A DNA stretch of 64,000 nt from positions 1 to 64,000 of the forward strand of contig SGBB01000009.1 in assembly GCA_004195025.1 (NCBI GenBank), written 5' to 3'. Origin of the DNA: Candidatus Acidulidesulfobacter diazotrophicus. Lineage in GTDB: Bacteria; SZUA-79; Acidulodesulfobacterales; Acidulodesulfobacteraceae. Position numbers and translations under genes: made by a program. The notes beneath the pieces were generated by a model, which had not been told where the DNA came from, searched no databases, and was given only the letters and a program-made list of their open reading frames with translations. Positions 19,854-29,575 of the stretch are shown piece by piece. How positions within the stretch are numbered: the stretch's first letter is position 1; the number at the start of each line of letters is the position of its first letter.

Positions 19854-21128
19854 ATGACTAATCCGCTTACAATTACCGAGAAAATAATTCTTGCACATAC
19901 AAATTTAAATTCCGTTTCTCCGGGCGATATAGTAAATGCAAGAGTAGATATTGCTCTTGGAAATGATATAACGGCTCCTATTGCCATAAAAGAATTTGAT
20001 ACGATAGGCGTTTGCGATGTTTTTGACAGAGAAAAAATAGCTTTAATTCCCGACCATTTTGTTCCCAATAAAGATATAGCAAGTGCAAAACAGGCAAAAA
20101 TGTTAAGAGAGTTCGCAAAAAAATATGATATAAAATATTATTTTGAAAGCGGAGAAGTTGGTGTTGAGCATGCTTTATTACCTGAGCAAGGAATCGTACT
20201 TCCTGGAGATTTAGTTATTGGCGCCGATTCTCACACCTGCACTTACGGGGCGTTAGGCGCTTTTTCAACAGGAGTAGGGTCAACAGATTTAGCTTACGCT
20301 ATGGCTTTCGGAGAAATATGGCTTAAAATTCCGTATTCTATAAAAGTTATCTTTGACGGAGAACCGAATAAATGGGTATCAGGCAAAGATTTAATATTAT
20401 TTCTGATAGGTAAGATAGGAGTTGAAGGAGCTAATTACATGGCTTTAGAATTTTCAGGTTCAACCTTTAAACATCTTACGATGGCAGATAGATTTTCTAT
20501 TTCAAATATGGCAATAGAAGCAGGGGCTAAAAGCGGAATATTTGAACCTGACGAAATTACCGAAGAATATGTGTCTAAAAGGGCTAAAAGAGATTATATA
20601 ATATATAAAAGCGATCCTGATGCAGAATATATAAAAACTTTAAAATATGATACAACAAAAATAAATCCTCAGGTGGCTTTTCCTCATCTGCCGGAAAATA
20701 GTATTGATATTACAGAAGCCTCTGCTAAAAATATTAAAATAGACCAATCCGTAATAGGTTCATGTACTAACGGCAGAATAGAAGATTTAAGAATTGCCGC
20801 TTCAATTTTAAAAGGTAAAAAAATAGCCAAGTATACAAGATTAATGGTAATTCCAGCAACTCCCGAAATATATTTAATGGCTGAAAAGGAAGGACTTATA
20901 GACATATTTATGAATGCCGGAGGAGTTGTAAGCACTCCAACCTGCGGACCGTGTTTAGGCGGCTATATGGGAATACTTGCCGACGGGGAAAAAGCGATTT
21001 CTTCAACTAACAGAAACTTTAAGGGTAGAATGGGAGATATAACAAGCGAAGTTTATCTTGCAAATCCTGCAGTATGCGCTGCTTCTGCCATAACAGGCAA
21101 GATATCTTCTCCCGATGAAGTTGCATAA
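19854..21128 (+). CDS. leuC: 3-isopropylmalate dehydratase large subunit
   Basis: 4Fe-4S enzyme subunit that isomerises 2- to 3-isopropylmalate. At 424 residues it is the shorter (archaeal/HacA-like) type rather than the ~466-residue E. coli type. Cluster ligands are visible in [12 protein letters not shown] and PTCGPCLGG; the substrate/cluster region [21 protein letters not shown] is intact. AAAGGGG precedes the ATG at good spacing. It pairs with leuD 185 bases downstream. Confidence 0.97.
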   Translation: MTNPLTITEKIILAHTNLNSVSPGDIVNARVDIALGNDITAPIAIKEFDTIGVCDVFDREKIALIPDHFVPNKDIASAKQAKMLREFAKKYDIKYYFESGEVGVEHALLPEQGIVLPGDLVIGADSHTCTYGALGAFSTGVGSTDLAYAMAFGEIWLKIPYSIKVIFDGEPNKWVSGKDLILFLIGKIGVEGANYMALEFSGSTFKHLTMADRFSISNMAIEAGAKSGIFEPDEITEEYVSKRAKRDYIIYKSDPDAEYIKTLKYDTTKINPQVAFPHLPENSIDITEASAKNIKIDQSVIGSCTNGRIEDLRIAASILKGKKIAKYTRLMVIPATPEIYLMAEKEGLIDIFMNAGGVVSTPTCGPCLGGYMGILADGEKAISSTNRNFKGRMGDITSEVYLANPAVCAASAITGKISSPDEVA

Positions 21129-21313
21129 GACATAATTTATAATTTTAACTAAAATTTCTTATCATTTTTTCGGTGCGGTATATTGTTCCGCATTATTTGA
21201 AAAGTATCTATTTCTAACGAAACAATATTGAACAATATTGTGTGATACTATAGGTAATACAAAATCAGAATATTTGATTTTAAATAAAATAAATAAAATA
21301 TTAGAGGTGCCGT
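21129..21313. other. Spacer between leuC and leuD with small hairpins
   Basis: Contains an 8-bp inverted repeat ACAATATT/AATATTGT (21222-21229 and 21234-21241, loop GAAC) and a short TGCGG/CCGCA pair near 21174-21192. Neither is followed by a T run. A processing or mRNA-stability role is possible but unproven. Confidence 0.4.
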
Positions 21314-21808
21314 ATGCTGTTAAAAGGAAAAGTATTTAAGTTTGGAGACAATATAGACACTGACGCTATAATTCCGGCAAGATATTTAAATGATTCTGAT
21401 CCTGAAAATTTAAGAAAACATTGCATGGAAGATGCAGATCCTTCATTTGCATCAAATGTCAATAAAGGAGATTTTATTGCTGCAGGCGTTAACTTTGGAT
21501 GCGGTTCTTCAAGAGAGCATGCCCCTATCGCTATTAAAGCATCGGGCGTTCCTTTGGTTATTGCAAAAAGTTTTGCAAGAATATTTTATAGAAATTCATT
21601 TAACATTGGACTTTTAATTTTAGAAGCAGATACCGATTCTATTGATTCAGGAGATATTTTAGAAGTAGATTCGGATAAAGGAGAAATCAAAAATATAACC
21701 AAAAACATTACAATAAATGCAAAACCGATACCTAAGTTTATGTCTGAATTAGTCAGCGCTGGCGGATTAATGGAGCATGCAAGGAAAAGAGTCAAGGAGG
21801 GCTTTTAA
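21314..21808 (+). CDS. leuD: 3-isopropylmalate dehydratase small subunit
   Basis: Swivel-domain partner of LeuC, 164 residues. Family motifs: [16 protein letters not shown] near the N-terminus, [12 protein letters not shown], and [14 protein letters not shown]. The start follows AGAGGTG. The downstream leuB ATG comes two bases after the stop, with AAGGAGGG inside the end of leuD as its ribosome-binding site, so the two are translationally coupled. Confidence 0.97.
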   Translation: MLLKGKVFKFGDNIDTDAIIPARYLNDSDPENLRKHCMEDADPSFASNVNKGDFIAAGVNFGCGSSREHAPIAIKASGVPLVIAKSFARIFYRNSFNIGLLILEADTDSIDSGDILEVDSDKGEIKNITKNITINAKPIPKFMSELVSAGGLMEHARKRVKEGF

Positions 21809-21810
21809 AA

Positions 21811-22905
21811 ATGATGAAATTGGCATTATTTGCAGGAGACGGTATAGGTGTTGAAGTTACTAAAGAAGCGATAAAAGTTTTAAAATATTTATTAGATTTA
21901 AATTCCATCAATTATGAAATAGAAGAAGGACTTGTGGGAGGCGCTTCATATGATGCTTATGGAAAACCTATAACGGAAGAAACTCTTAAGATTGCAAAAG
22001 AGTCTGATGCCGTTATATTCGGAGCGGTAGGAGGTACTAAATGGGAACCCCTGCCTATTGAACTAAGACCTGAAAAAGCTCTTCTTACATTAAGATATGA
22101 TTTAGGTTTATACGCTAATTTGCGTCCGGCAAAAGTATATGATGATTTAATAGATGCTTCGCCGTTAAAAAAAGAAATTGTCGGCGGCACCGACATGATG
22201 ATAATCAGAGAACTTACCGGCGGAATATATTTTGGTAAACCGCGCGGAATAGAAGATTTGCCTGATGGAACTAAAAAAGGTTTTAATACGCTTGTATATA
22301 CGACTAAGGAAATTGAAAGAATCGCAAAAATAGCGTTTGATATTTCTATGAAAAGAAGGAAAAAAGTTTTATCGGTTGATAAGGCGAATGTTTTAGAATC
22401 TACTGAATTATGGAGAAATGTTGTTGCTAATGTATCAAAAAACTACCCTGAAGTTGAATTATCCAATATGTATGTTGACAATTGCTCTATGCAGTTAATT
22501 AAACAGCCGGCATCATTTGACGTTATAGTGACTACTAATATGTTTGGAGATATATTGAGCGATGAAGCTTCAATGGTTTCGGGTTCTATAGGAATGCTTC
22601 CTTCTGCAAGTCTAAACGGTAAAAAAGGAATGTATGAACCTATTCACGGCAGTGCGCCGGATATTGCTGGACAAAATAAAGCAAATCCTTTAGCAACTAT
22701 TCTTTCTTGCGCTATGATGCTCAGGTATAGTTTTGATAAGGATAATTTAGCCGATTATATTGAAAAATCTGTTGAAAATGTTATAAAAAAGGGATATAGA
22801 ACTCAGGACATTTACTCAGGAGCGGCAGGATTAAAATTAGTCGGAACGTCTCAAATGGGTGAAGCGGTTTTATCGGAATTAAAAGATATAATGCCTGCAC
22901 AATAA
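21811..22905 (+). CDS. leuB: 3-isopropylmalate dehydrogenase
   Basis: NAD-dependent oxidative decarboxylation of 3-isopropylmalate, 364 residues. Motifs: [15 protein letters not shown] at the N-terminus, [14 protein letters not shown] substrate loop, DNCSMQLI, the metal-binding [13 protein letters not shown], and the adenine-binding [14 protein letters not shown] very strong AGGAGGG lies before the start. The ATG is doubled (21811 and 21814). asd follows after 73 bases. Confidence 0.97.
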   Translation: MMKLALFAGDGIGVEVTKEAIKVLKYLLDLNSINYEIEEGLVGGASYDAYGKPITEETLKIAKESDAVIFGAVGGTKWEPLPIELRPEKALLTLRYDLGLYANLRPAKVYDDLIDASPLKKEIVGGTDMMIIRELTGGIYFGKPRGIEDLPDGTKKGFNTLVYTTKEIERIAKIAFDISMKRRKKVLSVDKANVLESTELWRNVVANVSKNYPEVELSNMYVDNCSMQLIKQPASFDVIVTTNMFGDILSDEASMVSGSIGMLPSASLNGKKGMYEPIHGSAPDIAGQNKANPLATILSCAMMLRYSFDKDNLADYIEKSVENVIKKGYRTQDIYSGAAGLKLVGTSQMGEAVLSELKDIMPAQ

Positions 22906-22978
22906 TAAATTTAATATTAAATAATATAAGTATATATAATTGATTATAAATACAACAATTAATAATAATAATAATTAA

Positions 22979-24022
22979 ATGAAAAAAGATAAATATAATG
23001 TAGCGGTTTTGGGCGCCTCGGGTCTCGTCGGCAGAGAAATGATAGAAATTTTACAGGAAAGAAATTTTCCCGTAAACAAACTTTTTTTACTTGCTTCCGA
23101 GCATTCTGCAGGAGAAATTATTCAGTTTCAAGGAAAAGATTATGAGATTGAACCTGCATCTGAAGATTATTTTAAATTAAATAAAATAGATATAGTTCTT
23201 TCAAGTCCGGGAGCGTCGGCAAGTTCAAAATATAGTCCGATTGCTGCTAAAGAAGGCGCAGTAGTCATAGACAACACATCTTTTTTTAGAATGGATAAAG
23301 ATGTTCCGTTAATTGTTCCTGAAGTAAATCCGGAAGATATTCAATATTTTAGCAAGAAAAATATAATTGCAAATCCGAATTGTTCTACAATACAAATGCT
23401 TGTTCCTTTAAAACCTATTCATGATAAATATAAAATTAAAAGAATCGTGGTGTCAACATTTCAATCCACTTCCGGCGCAGGCAAAAAAGCAATAGACGAA
23501 TTATTTTACGAGACGTTAGATATAATAAATTCTAAAGGAAATGCCGTTCCTGATAAATTTCCGGTACAAATAGCATTCAATTGCATTCCGCAAATAGACG
23601 TTTTTAGCGAAGACGGCTATACTAAAGAAGAAATTAAAATGGCTAAAGAAACACACAAAATATTGCATGATGAAAATATTGGAGTATGTGCCACTGCCGT
23701 GAGAGTCCCAGTGATGTTTTGCCATGGAGAATCTATTAATATTGAAACAGAAAAGGACTTTGATATTAAGGATATAAAAATATTATTATCTAATACTAAA
23801 GGCGTAAAAGTTATTGACAATATTTTTAGCGATGATGCAGATGAAAGATATCCTTATCAAACTATGGTGAGCGGCAGTGACGATGTATATGTGGGAAGAA
23901 TAAGAAAAGATTTATCTATTAAAAACGGTATTAATTTATGGGTTGTAGCAGATAATGTCAGAAAAGGCGCTGCGTTAAACGCCGTTCAGATAGCTGAAAT
24001 ATTGATAAATAATTATATATAG
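22979..24022 (+). CDS. asd: Aspartate-semialdehyde dehydrogenase
   Basis: Reduces aspartyl phosphate to aspartate semialdehyde, feeding lysine, threonine, methionine and isoleucine synthesis. The 347 residues show the NADP-binding GASGLVGREM, catalytic-cysteine motif ANPNCSTIQM (about residue 138), and the FQSTSGAGKKA stretch. Its place at the end of the leu genes is common. No Shine-Dalgarno is visible before the ATG, only an AT-rich leader. Confidence 0.96.
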   Translation: MKKDKYNVAVLGASGLVGREMIEILQERNFPVNKLFLLASEHSAGEIIQFQGKDYEIEPASEDYFKLNKIDIVLSSPGASASSKYSPIAAKEGAVVIDNTSFFRMDKDVPLIVPEVNPEDIQYFSKKNIIANPNCSTIQMLVPLKPIHDKYKIKRIVVSTFQSTSGAGKKAIDELFYETLDIINSKGNAVPDKFPVQIAFNCIPQIDVFSEDGYTKEEIKMAKETHKILHDENIGVCATAVRVPVMFCHGESINIETEKDFDIKDIKILLSNTKGVKVIDNIFSDDADERYPYQTMVSGSDDVYVGRIRKDLSIKNGINLWVVADNVRKGAALNAVQIAEILINNYI

Positions 24023-24128
24023 CATATAAACTATAAATTGCAGTATCAATTTCAGGTCATATATTCTATGATATTTTCTTTTGTTTTTTATTGCTTATTA
24101 AATTATTTAACTATTAAATAATTGCTGA

Positions 24129-25694
24129 ATGACTGCAGGGTCTAAAAACAAAGAAATCCTAAAAAATTTATCGGTAGTTTCTTTTTATACATTTATCAGT
24201 AGAATTTTAGGGTTATTTCGTGATGTAGTAATAGCATATTTTTTTGGTGCAGGATATTTTACAGATGCATTTTTTGTAGCTTTCAGAATTCCGAATCTTC
24301 TTAGAAGGCTTTTTGGAGAAGGCGGAATTTCCGCCGCTTTTATTCCTGTCTATTCCGATAATATTGTTAATAAATCTAAAGAACAATCCGAAGATCTTTT
24401 GATGACGGTTTTTACGATTCTATTTGTCATACTTCTTTTATTATCGTTAATAGGGGTTATATTTTCTTCATTTTTTGTTACAATAACCGCGCCCGGTTTT
24501 ATAGGTAAGCATTTAGAATATAATCTTACGGTTTTTTTGACTAGAATTATGTTTCCATACATAATTTTAATAGGTCTTACGGCTTTTTTCGCCGGAATTC
24601 TAAATGTTCACGGATCATACGGTCCAGGCGCTTTTTATCCGATAATTTTAAATATTGTGCTAATACTTAGTGCGATATTCTTAAGGTCTTTTTTTCATTT
24701 TAAGATTATATCTTTGGCTATAGGTGTTATTATCGGCGGTATTTTGCAATTATCGTCGCAGCTTTATTATATAAAATATAAAAAAATAAAATTAGGATTT
24801 AGATTTCATATTAAAAATAAAGACGTTAAAACGGTATTTAGGCTTTTAACGCCTTCGCTTTTAGGTATGGCGGTAATACAACTAAATTTGCTGTTTGATA
24901 CATTATTAGCATCGTTTTTGCCTGTCGGAAGCATTTCTTATCTTTACTATGCCGATAGGCTTTATCAATTCCCGCTAGGAGTATTTGCTATTGCTCTGCA
25001 AACCGCAATTTTTCCTGTTATGTCAGCTTCTTTTGCAAGGCAGAACAACGAAGAAATACGGCACTCATTTAATTTTGCAACATCGCTAATGTTTTTTATA
25101 ATTATCCCTTCAAGTATCGGTTTAATACTTTTAAGAAGTCAATTAGTAAATTTAATATATATGCATGGATTATTCAACAATTTTGACGCAAAACAGACGG
25201 CTTCGGTACTGCTATTCTTTATAATAGGATTATGGGCTTCCGCATTATTAAAAACGGTAGTTCCAGTGTTTTACTCAATGAAAGATACAAAAACACCCGT
25301 TAATGCAGCTATATATGCTTTAATAATCAATATTGTACTTGCGGTTATTTTAATGAAAATTCTTGGCGTAGACGGCTTAGCTCTAGCATCAAGCATTTCT
25401 TTAATATTTAATTATTTCTTTCTTTTAAATAAAATAAGTACAAAAAATAAATTTAAATTGAATAAAGAATTTTTAGTATCTTTTTTTAAAACAATTTGTG
25501 CAGGAATTATAATGGGAGTTTTAGTTGAATTTGTAATTATTGAAAGTATGCAACTTAGACTAAGTTTAATCTTTATTATAGCGATATCGCTGATTGTAGG
25601 CGTGCTATCGTATATAGGAGCGTCTTTTGCCGTTAAAAATGAAATACTTGAGCTATTGTATAATAATATTTTTAAAAAAAATAAACCAGAATAA
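24129..25694 (+). CDS. murJ: Lipid II flippase MurJ (MviN family)
   Basis: Inner-membrane MOP-superfamily transporter that flips lipid II for peptidoglycan synthesis. The 521 residues contain about 14 hydrophobic segments. The N-terminal signature SRILGLFRDVVIAYFFG, RIPNLLRRLFGEGGIS and AAFIPVY is typical. The start ATG has no evident Shine-Dalgarno. It is followed by a 145-base gap containing a partial interspersed repeat and the phoH promoter candidate. Confidence 0.96.
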   Translation: MTAGSKNKEILKNLSVVSFYTFISRILGLFRDVVIAYFFGAGYFTDAFFVAFRIPNLLRRLFGEGGISAAFIPVYSDNIVNKSKEQSEDLLMTVFTILFVILLLLSLIGVIFSSFFVTITAPGFIGKHLEYNLTVFLTRIMFPYIILIGLTAFFAGILNVHGSYGPGAFYPIILNIVLILSAIFLRSFFHFKIISLAIGVIIGGILQLSSQLYYIKYKKIKLGFRFHIKNKDVKTVFRLLTPSLLGMAVIQLNLLFDTLLASFLPVGSISYLYYADRLYQFPLGVFAIALQTAIFPVMSASFARQNNEEIRHSFNFATSLMFFIIIPSSIGLILLRSQLVNLIYMHGLFNNFDAKQTASVLLFFIIGLWASALLKTVVPVFYSMKDTKTPVNAAIYALIINIVLAVILMKILGVDGLALASSISLIFNYFFLLNKISTKNKFKLNKEFLVSFFKTICAGIIMGVLVEFVIIESMQLRLSLIFIIAISLIVGVLSYIGASFAVKNEILELLYNNIFKKNKPE

Positions 25695-25742
25695 ATGCTT
25701 AATCCTTCGATAGAAATTATCAATGATATTTCAATAATAAGC

Positions 25743-25774
25743 AATACTGGATGCCCGCTTTCGCAGTCATCCAG
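25743..25774. repeat. Short palindromic repeat fragment downstream of murJ
   Basis: AATACTGGATGCCCGCTTTCGC matches the inner arm of the element at 19591-19756 almost exactly. A 7-bp stem CTGGATG (25747-25753) pairs with CATCCAG (25768-25774). No T run follows, so it is better read as a truncated repeat copy than as an intrinsic terminator for murJ. Confidence 0.6.
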
Positions 25775-25804
25775 AAAATGAAATTTTAAATGAACTTATA
25801 AAAT

Positions 25805-25839
25805 TTTACTTTATTTACAATTATGCTATAATTATTAAA
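25805..25839 (+). promoter_or_regulatory. Candidate extended -10 promoter for phoH (possibly leaderless)
   Basis: An extended -10 element TGCTATAAT ends at 25832 (TATAAT at 25827-25832), with a weak -35-like TTTACT at 25805-25810 (16-bp spacer). The expected start of transcription, about seven to eight bases downstream, falls on the phoH ATG at 25840, and there is no Shine-Dalgarno. Confidence 0.45.
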
Positions 25840-26826
25840 ATGACTATAAAGACAAAACTATATACGGAAAAAATTGAATTAAACGATATTGAACTATTTA
25901 ACAAATTCGCGGATATTTCATTAAACACTTTGCCTATAGTAGAGAAAGAGTTTGCCGTGAACGTGGCGATAAGAGGCAATATTATAATGATTAGCGGCTT
26001 AAATGAAAATGTTAAATTATCAAGTTCGTTTATTTATGATCTGGTAAATTTATATAGATTAAATATTAAAATCAGCGATGATGAAATTATTAAGATGTCC
26101 AAGGCAAAAATAGCTAATCCTGTTATAAATTTGCACGAACAATTTTATAAAGCCGTTCTTATTACCCACAGGAAAAAGGTGATTTCACCAAAAACAATAA
26201 ATCAGAAAAAGTATGTAGATGCCATTTTTGAAAATGATATAGTAATAGGTATAGGGCCTGCTGGTACCGGCAAAACATATCTTTCAATGGCTTGTGCCAT
26301 AAATCTTTTCCAAAAAAATATGTTTGACAGAATAGTATTAACAAGACCTGCAGTGGAAGCGGGAGAAAAACTCGGTTTTTTGCCGGGAGATATTACGGAA
26401 AAAATTAATCCGTATTTGCGTCCTTTATATGATGCTTTATATGAAATGCTTGAGTTTGAGAAAGTTGTTAAACTGATAGAGCAAGATATAATTGAAGTAG
26501 CTCCTCTTGCGTTTATGAGGGGAAGAACTTTAAATAATTCATTTATCATATTAGATGAAGCCCAAAACACTACAAATGAGCAAATGAAAATGATGCTGAC
26601 AAGAATAGGCTCCGGCTCAAAAATTGTAGTTAACGGAGACATTACGCAAACCGATTTGCCTGCCGACAAAGAATCAGGTTTAATAACGGCAAGCAATATC
26701 TTAACGGAAATTGAAGGAATTAAAATTATTAATTTTAATAAAACAGATATTTTAAGGCATAAACTTGTCCAGAATATTATAAAAGCATATGAAACGAACG
26801 AAATTCATAGAAATTCTAAAAAGTAA
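25840..26826 (+). CDS. PhoH-family ATPase (PhoL/YbeZ-like)
   Basis: Predicted cytoplasmic P-loop ATPase, often found with YbeY and tied to RNA metabolism. The 328 residues include a short KH-like N-terminal part (about 1-100), Walker A GIGPAGTGKTYLS, ILTRPAVEAGEKLGFLPGD-type conserved stretch, and Walker B FIILDEAQNTT followed by VNGDITQTDLP. The C-terminus overlaps the start of the HD-domain gene by 38 bases. The phoH-pgpH-ybeY order is a well-known neighbourhood. Confidence 0.93.
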   Translation: MTIKTKLYTEKIELNDIELFNKFADISLNTLPIVEKEFAVNVAIRGNIIMISGLNENVKLSSSFIYDLVNLYRLNIKISDDEIIKMSKAKIANPVINLHEQFYKAVLITHRKKVISPKTINQKKYVDAIFENDIVIGIGPAGTGKTYLSMACAINLFQKNMFDRIVLTRPAVEAGEKLGFLPGDITEKINPYLRPLYDALYEMLEFEKVVKLIEQDIIEVAPLAFMRGRTLNNSFIILDEAQNTTNEQMKMMLTRIGSGSKIVVNGDITQTDLPADKESGLITASNILTEIEGIKIINFNKTDILRHKLVQNIIKAYETNEIHRNSKK

Positions 26827-29107
26827 GCGGTTTGGAATAAAAAATCATCAATATAAGTTAGTCGCAATTTTAGTTATATCTTCAATCTTGCTTACTTTTA
26901 TGCTTTATAGCGGAGTAGAGTACATAAAAAACAAATATAAAGCTGGGGAAATATCAAAAAAAACAATAATTGCAATAAAAAGTTTTAGATATATTAATGT
27001 TAAAAAAACTAATGATATTCTTAAATCAAAAATTAAAAATATTCCAGATGTTTATATTTATTACCCGGAAATAAAAGCAGTTTTAGAAAGAAAAATAAGA
27101 AATGCATTCAAGAAAGCAAGTTCTTTTGATCTGATGCATGCCAAAAATAATGTAAATGAGAAAATTTCAGGAAATATATTTAATTCGGAACTCGGTATAA
27201 AATTAAATAATAATTTGATAAATGAATTTTATTTTTTAAACTATAATAAAAATATAGAAAATTATATTTTAAAAATAGTAGATGATATATATAAAAAGGG
27301 AATTATTTCAGGACATTCTATTCAAAATAAAAAAATTGATATTAGAAATATAGTAACAAACAATTCAAAATTAATAAAATATCCCCAATTTTTTTTCACG
27401 TTAAAAACAGTGAAAAATTTTTCTTATTATTATGTTCAAAAATATTTAAGTTTCCTGCCTTCTAACATGAGAAATGATATTTACGACTTGGTATCCGCAG
27501 TCGTGAAGCCTGATATAGTATATTCAAAATCATTAACTATAAGAAAAATTGAAGATGCAAAAAAAGAAATACACCCGATATATAAACATATAATAAAAGG
27601 CATGCTCTTAATAACTGCAGGACAATTGATTACCAAATCAAAAGCCTTAGAGCTTAATACTTATGAAGATAAATTTATATTAAAAAATAATATACCTTCG
27701 TTAATAGGACTTTTCTTTGTAGTTATTATTTTATTATCAGTTTCTTATCTATTTCCGTATAAGTTTATACGTAAGTTCAGAACATCTTTAGATTTTAAAA
27801 ATGTTGTTTTTTCATTGATTATTTTAATAATTTCAGTATTAGCCATAAAGATAGGGATAATATTTGCCAATGCTTTTTCTAATTATTTCCCGTTTATAAA
27901 TAAGCAGGATATTTACTATTTAATTCCATTTGTTTTTGGTCCTATGCTTATAAGAATAATACTAAATTCTGAGGTTTCCGTTGTTTTTATAGCAGTATTT
28001 TCAATATTAACCGCCATTATCTTTAAGAATAATATTTTCTTTATGATATATGCGTTTAGCGGAAGTTTTATAGCTTCATATGAAGTATTTGATTTTTCGT
28101 CTTGGGGGAGAGTTATAAGATCAGGGGTTATTACAGGTATAGCAAATATTTTTATGGTTATAGCATTTTCTTTGGTCAGCCTTAATTTGCTAAATATTCA
28201 GAATATTTACAGTATTTTTTTTGCATTTTCGTCGGGAATTTTTTCTTCTATAATTGTAATCGGATTAATACCTATATTAGAAAAGGTGTTTAAATATACT
28301 ACGGATTTTAAGCTATTAGAACTGTCTAATTCAAATTATCCGTTATTAAGGCAGCTTTCTCTAATAGCACCCGGGACTTATCAGCACTCTATAATGGTAG
28401 CTACTTTAGCGGAAGCTGCCGCCGATGCTACTCTTGCAAACCCGCTGCTTGCAAGAGTAGCAAGTCTTTATCATGATATAGGCAAAATAAATAAGCAGAA
28501 TTATTTTATAGAAAATATTAACAATCAAGATAACCCGCACGATAAGCTGTCTCCCACAATGAGCAGCTTAATAATAGCTTCCCATGTTAAAGACGGCTAT
28601 GAACTTGCCAAAAAATATGATCTCGGAGACAAAGTTACTAATATAATAGCTCAGCACCATGGAAATTCGATGATAGGAGCTTTTTATGAAAAAGCTCTAA
28701 AAGAAAGCAAAAATGATAATTTATCGAAAGAAAATTTCAGGTATATAGGTAAAAAACCTCAAACAAAAGAAGCAGGCATTGTCATGCTTGCAGATTCTGT
28801 AGAAGCTATATCAAGGACTTTAGAAAACATATCTCCGTCAAGACTTGAGCTTATGGTTGAAAAAACGGTCAACAGAATTTATAACGACGGGCAGCTTGAT
28901 GAATGCGAACTTACGTTAAAAGATTTATATAATATCAAAAAAGCTTTTGTTAAAGTTTTAAACAGCATTTTTCATCAAAGAATTCCATATGCAGGGAGAT
29001 CTAATATTGAAGAAACAGAAGAAAAAAATACAAAAAGCAATAATAAATATAATGAATATCCAAAGAAAGGAGAAGCTAAACCAAAAGTTAGTCCGTTATA
29101 TCGTTGA
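26789..29107 (+). CDS. 7TM-HD domain membrane phosphohydrolase (PgpH/YqfF family)
   Basis: The 772 residues have an N-terminal membrane helix (about 24-44), a large extracytoplasmic domain (about 50-290), a bundle of about seven membrane helices (about 300-500) and a cytoplasmic HD domain: QHSIMVATLAEAAA, LYHDIGK, IASHVKDGYELA and AQHHGNS carry the metal ligands. Characterised relatives degrade cyclic di-AMP; whether this organism makes c-di-AMP cannot be judged here. The gene overlaps phoH by 38 bases and ybeY at its end, so the three are probably one translational unit. Confidence 0.9.
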   Translation: MKRTKFIEILKSKRFGIKNHQYKLVAILVISSILLTFMLYSGVEYIKNKYKAGEISKKTIIAIKSFRYINVKKTNDILKSKIKNIPDVYIYYPEIKAVLERKIRNAFKKASSFDLMHAKNNVNEKISGNIFNSELGIKLNNNLINEFYFLNYNKNIENYILKIVDDIYKKGIISGHSIQNKKIDIRNIVTNNSKLIKYPQFFFTLKTVKNFSYYYVQKYLSFLPSNMRNDIYDLVSAVVKPDIVYSKSLTIRKIEDAKKEIHPIYKHIIKGMLLITAGQLITKSKALELNTYEDKFILKNNIPSLIGLFFVVIILLSVSYLFPYKFIRKFRTSLDFKNVVFSLIILIISVLAIKIGIIFANAFSNYFPFINKQDIYYLIPFVFGPMLIRIILNSEVSVVFIAVFSILTAIIFKNNIFFMIYAFSGSFIASYEVFDFSSWGRVIRSGVITGIANIFMVIAFSLVSLNLLNIQNIYSIFFAFSSGIFSSIIVIGLIPILEKVFKYTTDFKLLELSNSNYPLLRQLSLIAPGTYQHSIMVATLAEAAADATLANPLLARVASLYHDIGKINKQNYFIENINNQDNPHDKLSPTMSSLIIASHVKDGYELAKKYDLGDKVTNIIAQHHGNSMIGAFYEKALKESKNDNLSKENFRYIGKKPQTKEAGIVMLADSVEAISRTLENISPSRLELMVEKTVNRIYNDGQLDECELTLKDLYNIKKAFVKVLNSIFHQRIPYAGRSNIEETEEKNTKSNNKYNEYPKKGEAKPKVSPLYR

Positions 29108-29546
29108 AAAAGCCGTATCAAACCTATTTTACGGTCCTTTTAAAATTGATATAATTTTTTGCTCTGCCGCTTATATAAAAAACTTAAATAAGAAATACAG
29201 AGATAAAAATAAAGCAACGGATATTCTTTCTTTTGAATTTAAAGAATATGAATACGATGAAAATGTGTATTTCATAGGAGAATTATTTATTTGTCCTTCC
29301 ATTGCAAAAAAAAATGCTTTAGATTTTAAAGATTTTTGGGACAAGGAAGGTTGGGCATCAAAAAATAAAACAAAATATTTAATAAAGAAAAATACAGAAT
29401 ATACCGATTTTGAAAAGGAGATTGTTTTACTTTTAATTCATGGTATTTTACATTTATTCGGATATGACCATACCGGCGATGATGATGATAATGAAGAAAT
29501 GAAAAAATTGCAGAATTTTTTGTATATAGATGCGGCGATTTCTTAA
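29052..29546 (+). CDS. ybeY: Endoribonuclease/rRNA maturation factor YbeY
   Basis: Zinc-dependent protein needed for 16S rRNA 3'-end maturation. The zinc motif reads HGILHLFGYDH near the C-terminus, and the N-terminal half has NKKYRDKNKATDILSFEF, both hallmarks. An extra hydrophilic segment of about 25 residues (WDKEGWASKNKTKYLIKKN region) interrupts the family pattern before the zinc helix. The frame opens at ATG 28989 (185 residues), which overlaps the upstream gene by 119 bases; ATG 29052 (164 residues) fits the family length better. Both starts lack a good Shine-Dalgarno. Confidence 0.88.
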   Translation: MNIQRKEKLNQKLVRYIVEKAVSNLFYGPFKIDIIFCSAAYIKNLNKKYRDKNKATDILSFEFKEYEYDENVYFIGELFICPSIAKKNALDFKDFWDKEGWASKNKTKYLIKKNTEYTDFEKEIVLLLIHGILHLFGYDHTGDDDDNEEMKKLQNFLYIDAAIS

Positions 29547-29575
29547 TTTATTATTTTATTTTATTTTATTAATTA

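Noticed and set aside
26202-26696. 164-codon open frame on the minus strand inside phoH
   Set aside because: It is antisense to the clearly coding Walker A and B region of phoH; no independent motif or ribosome-binding site.
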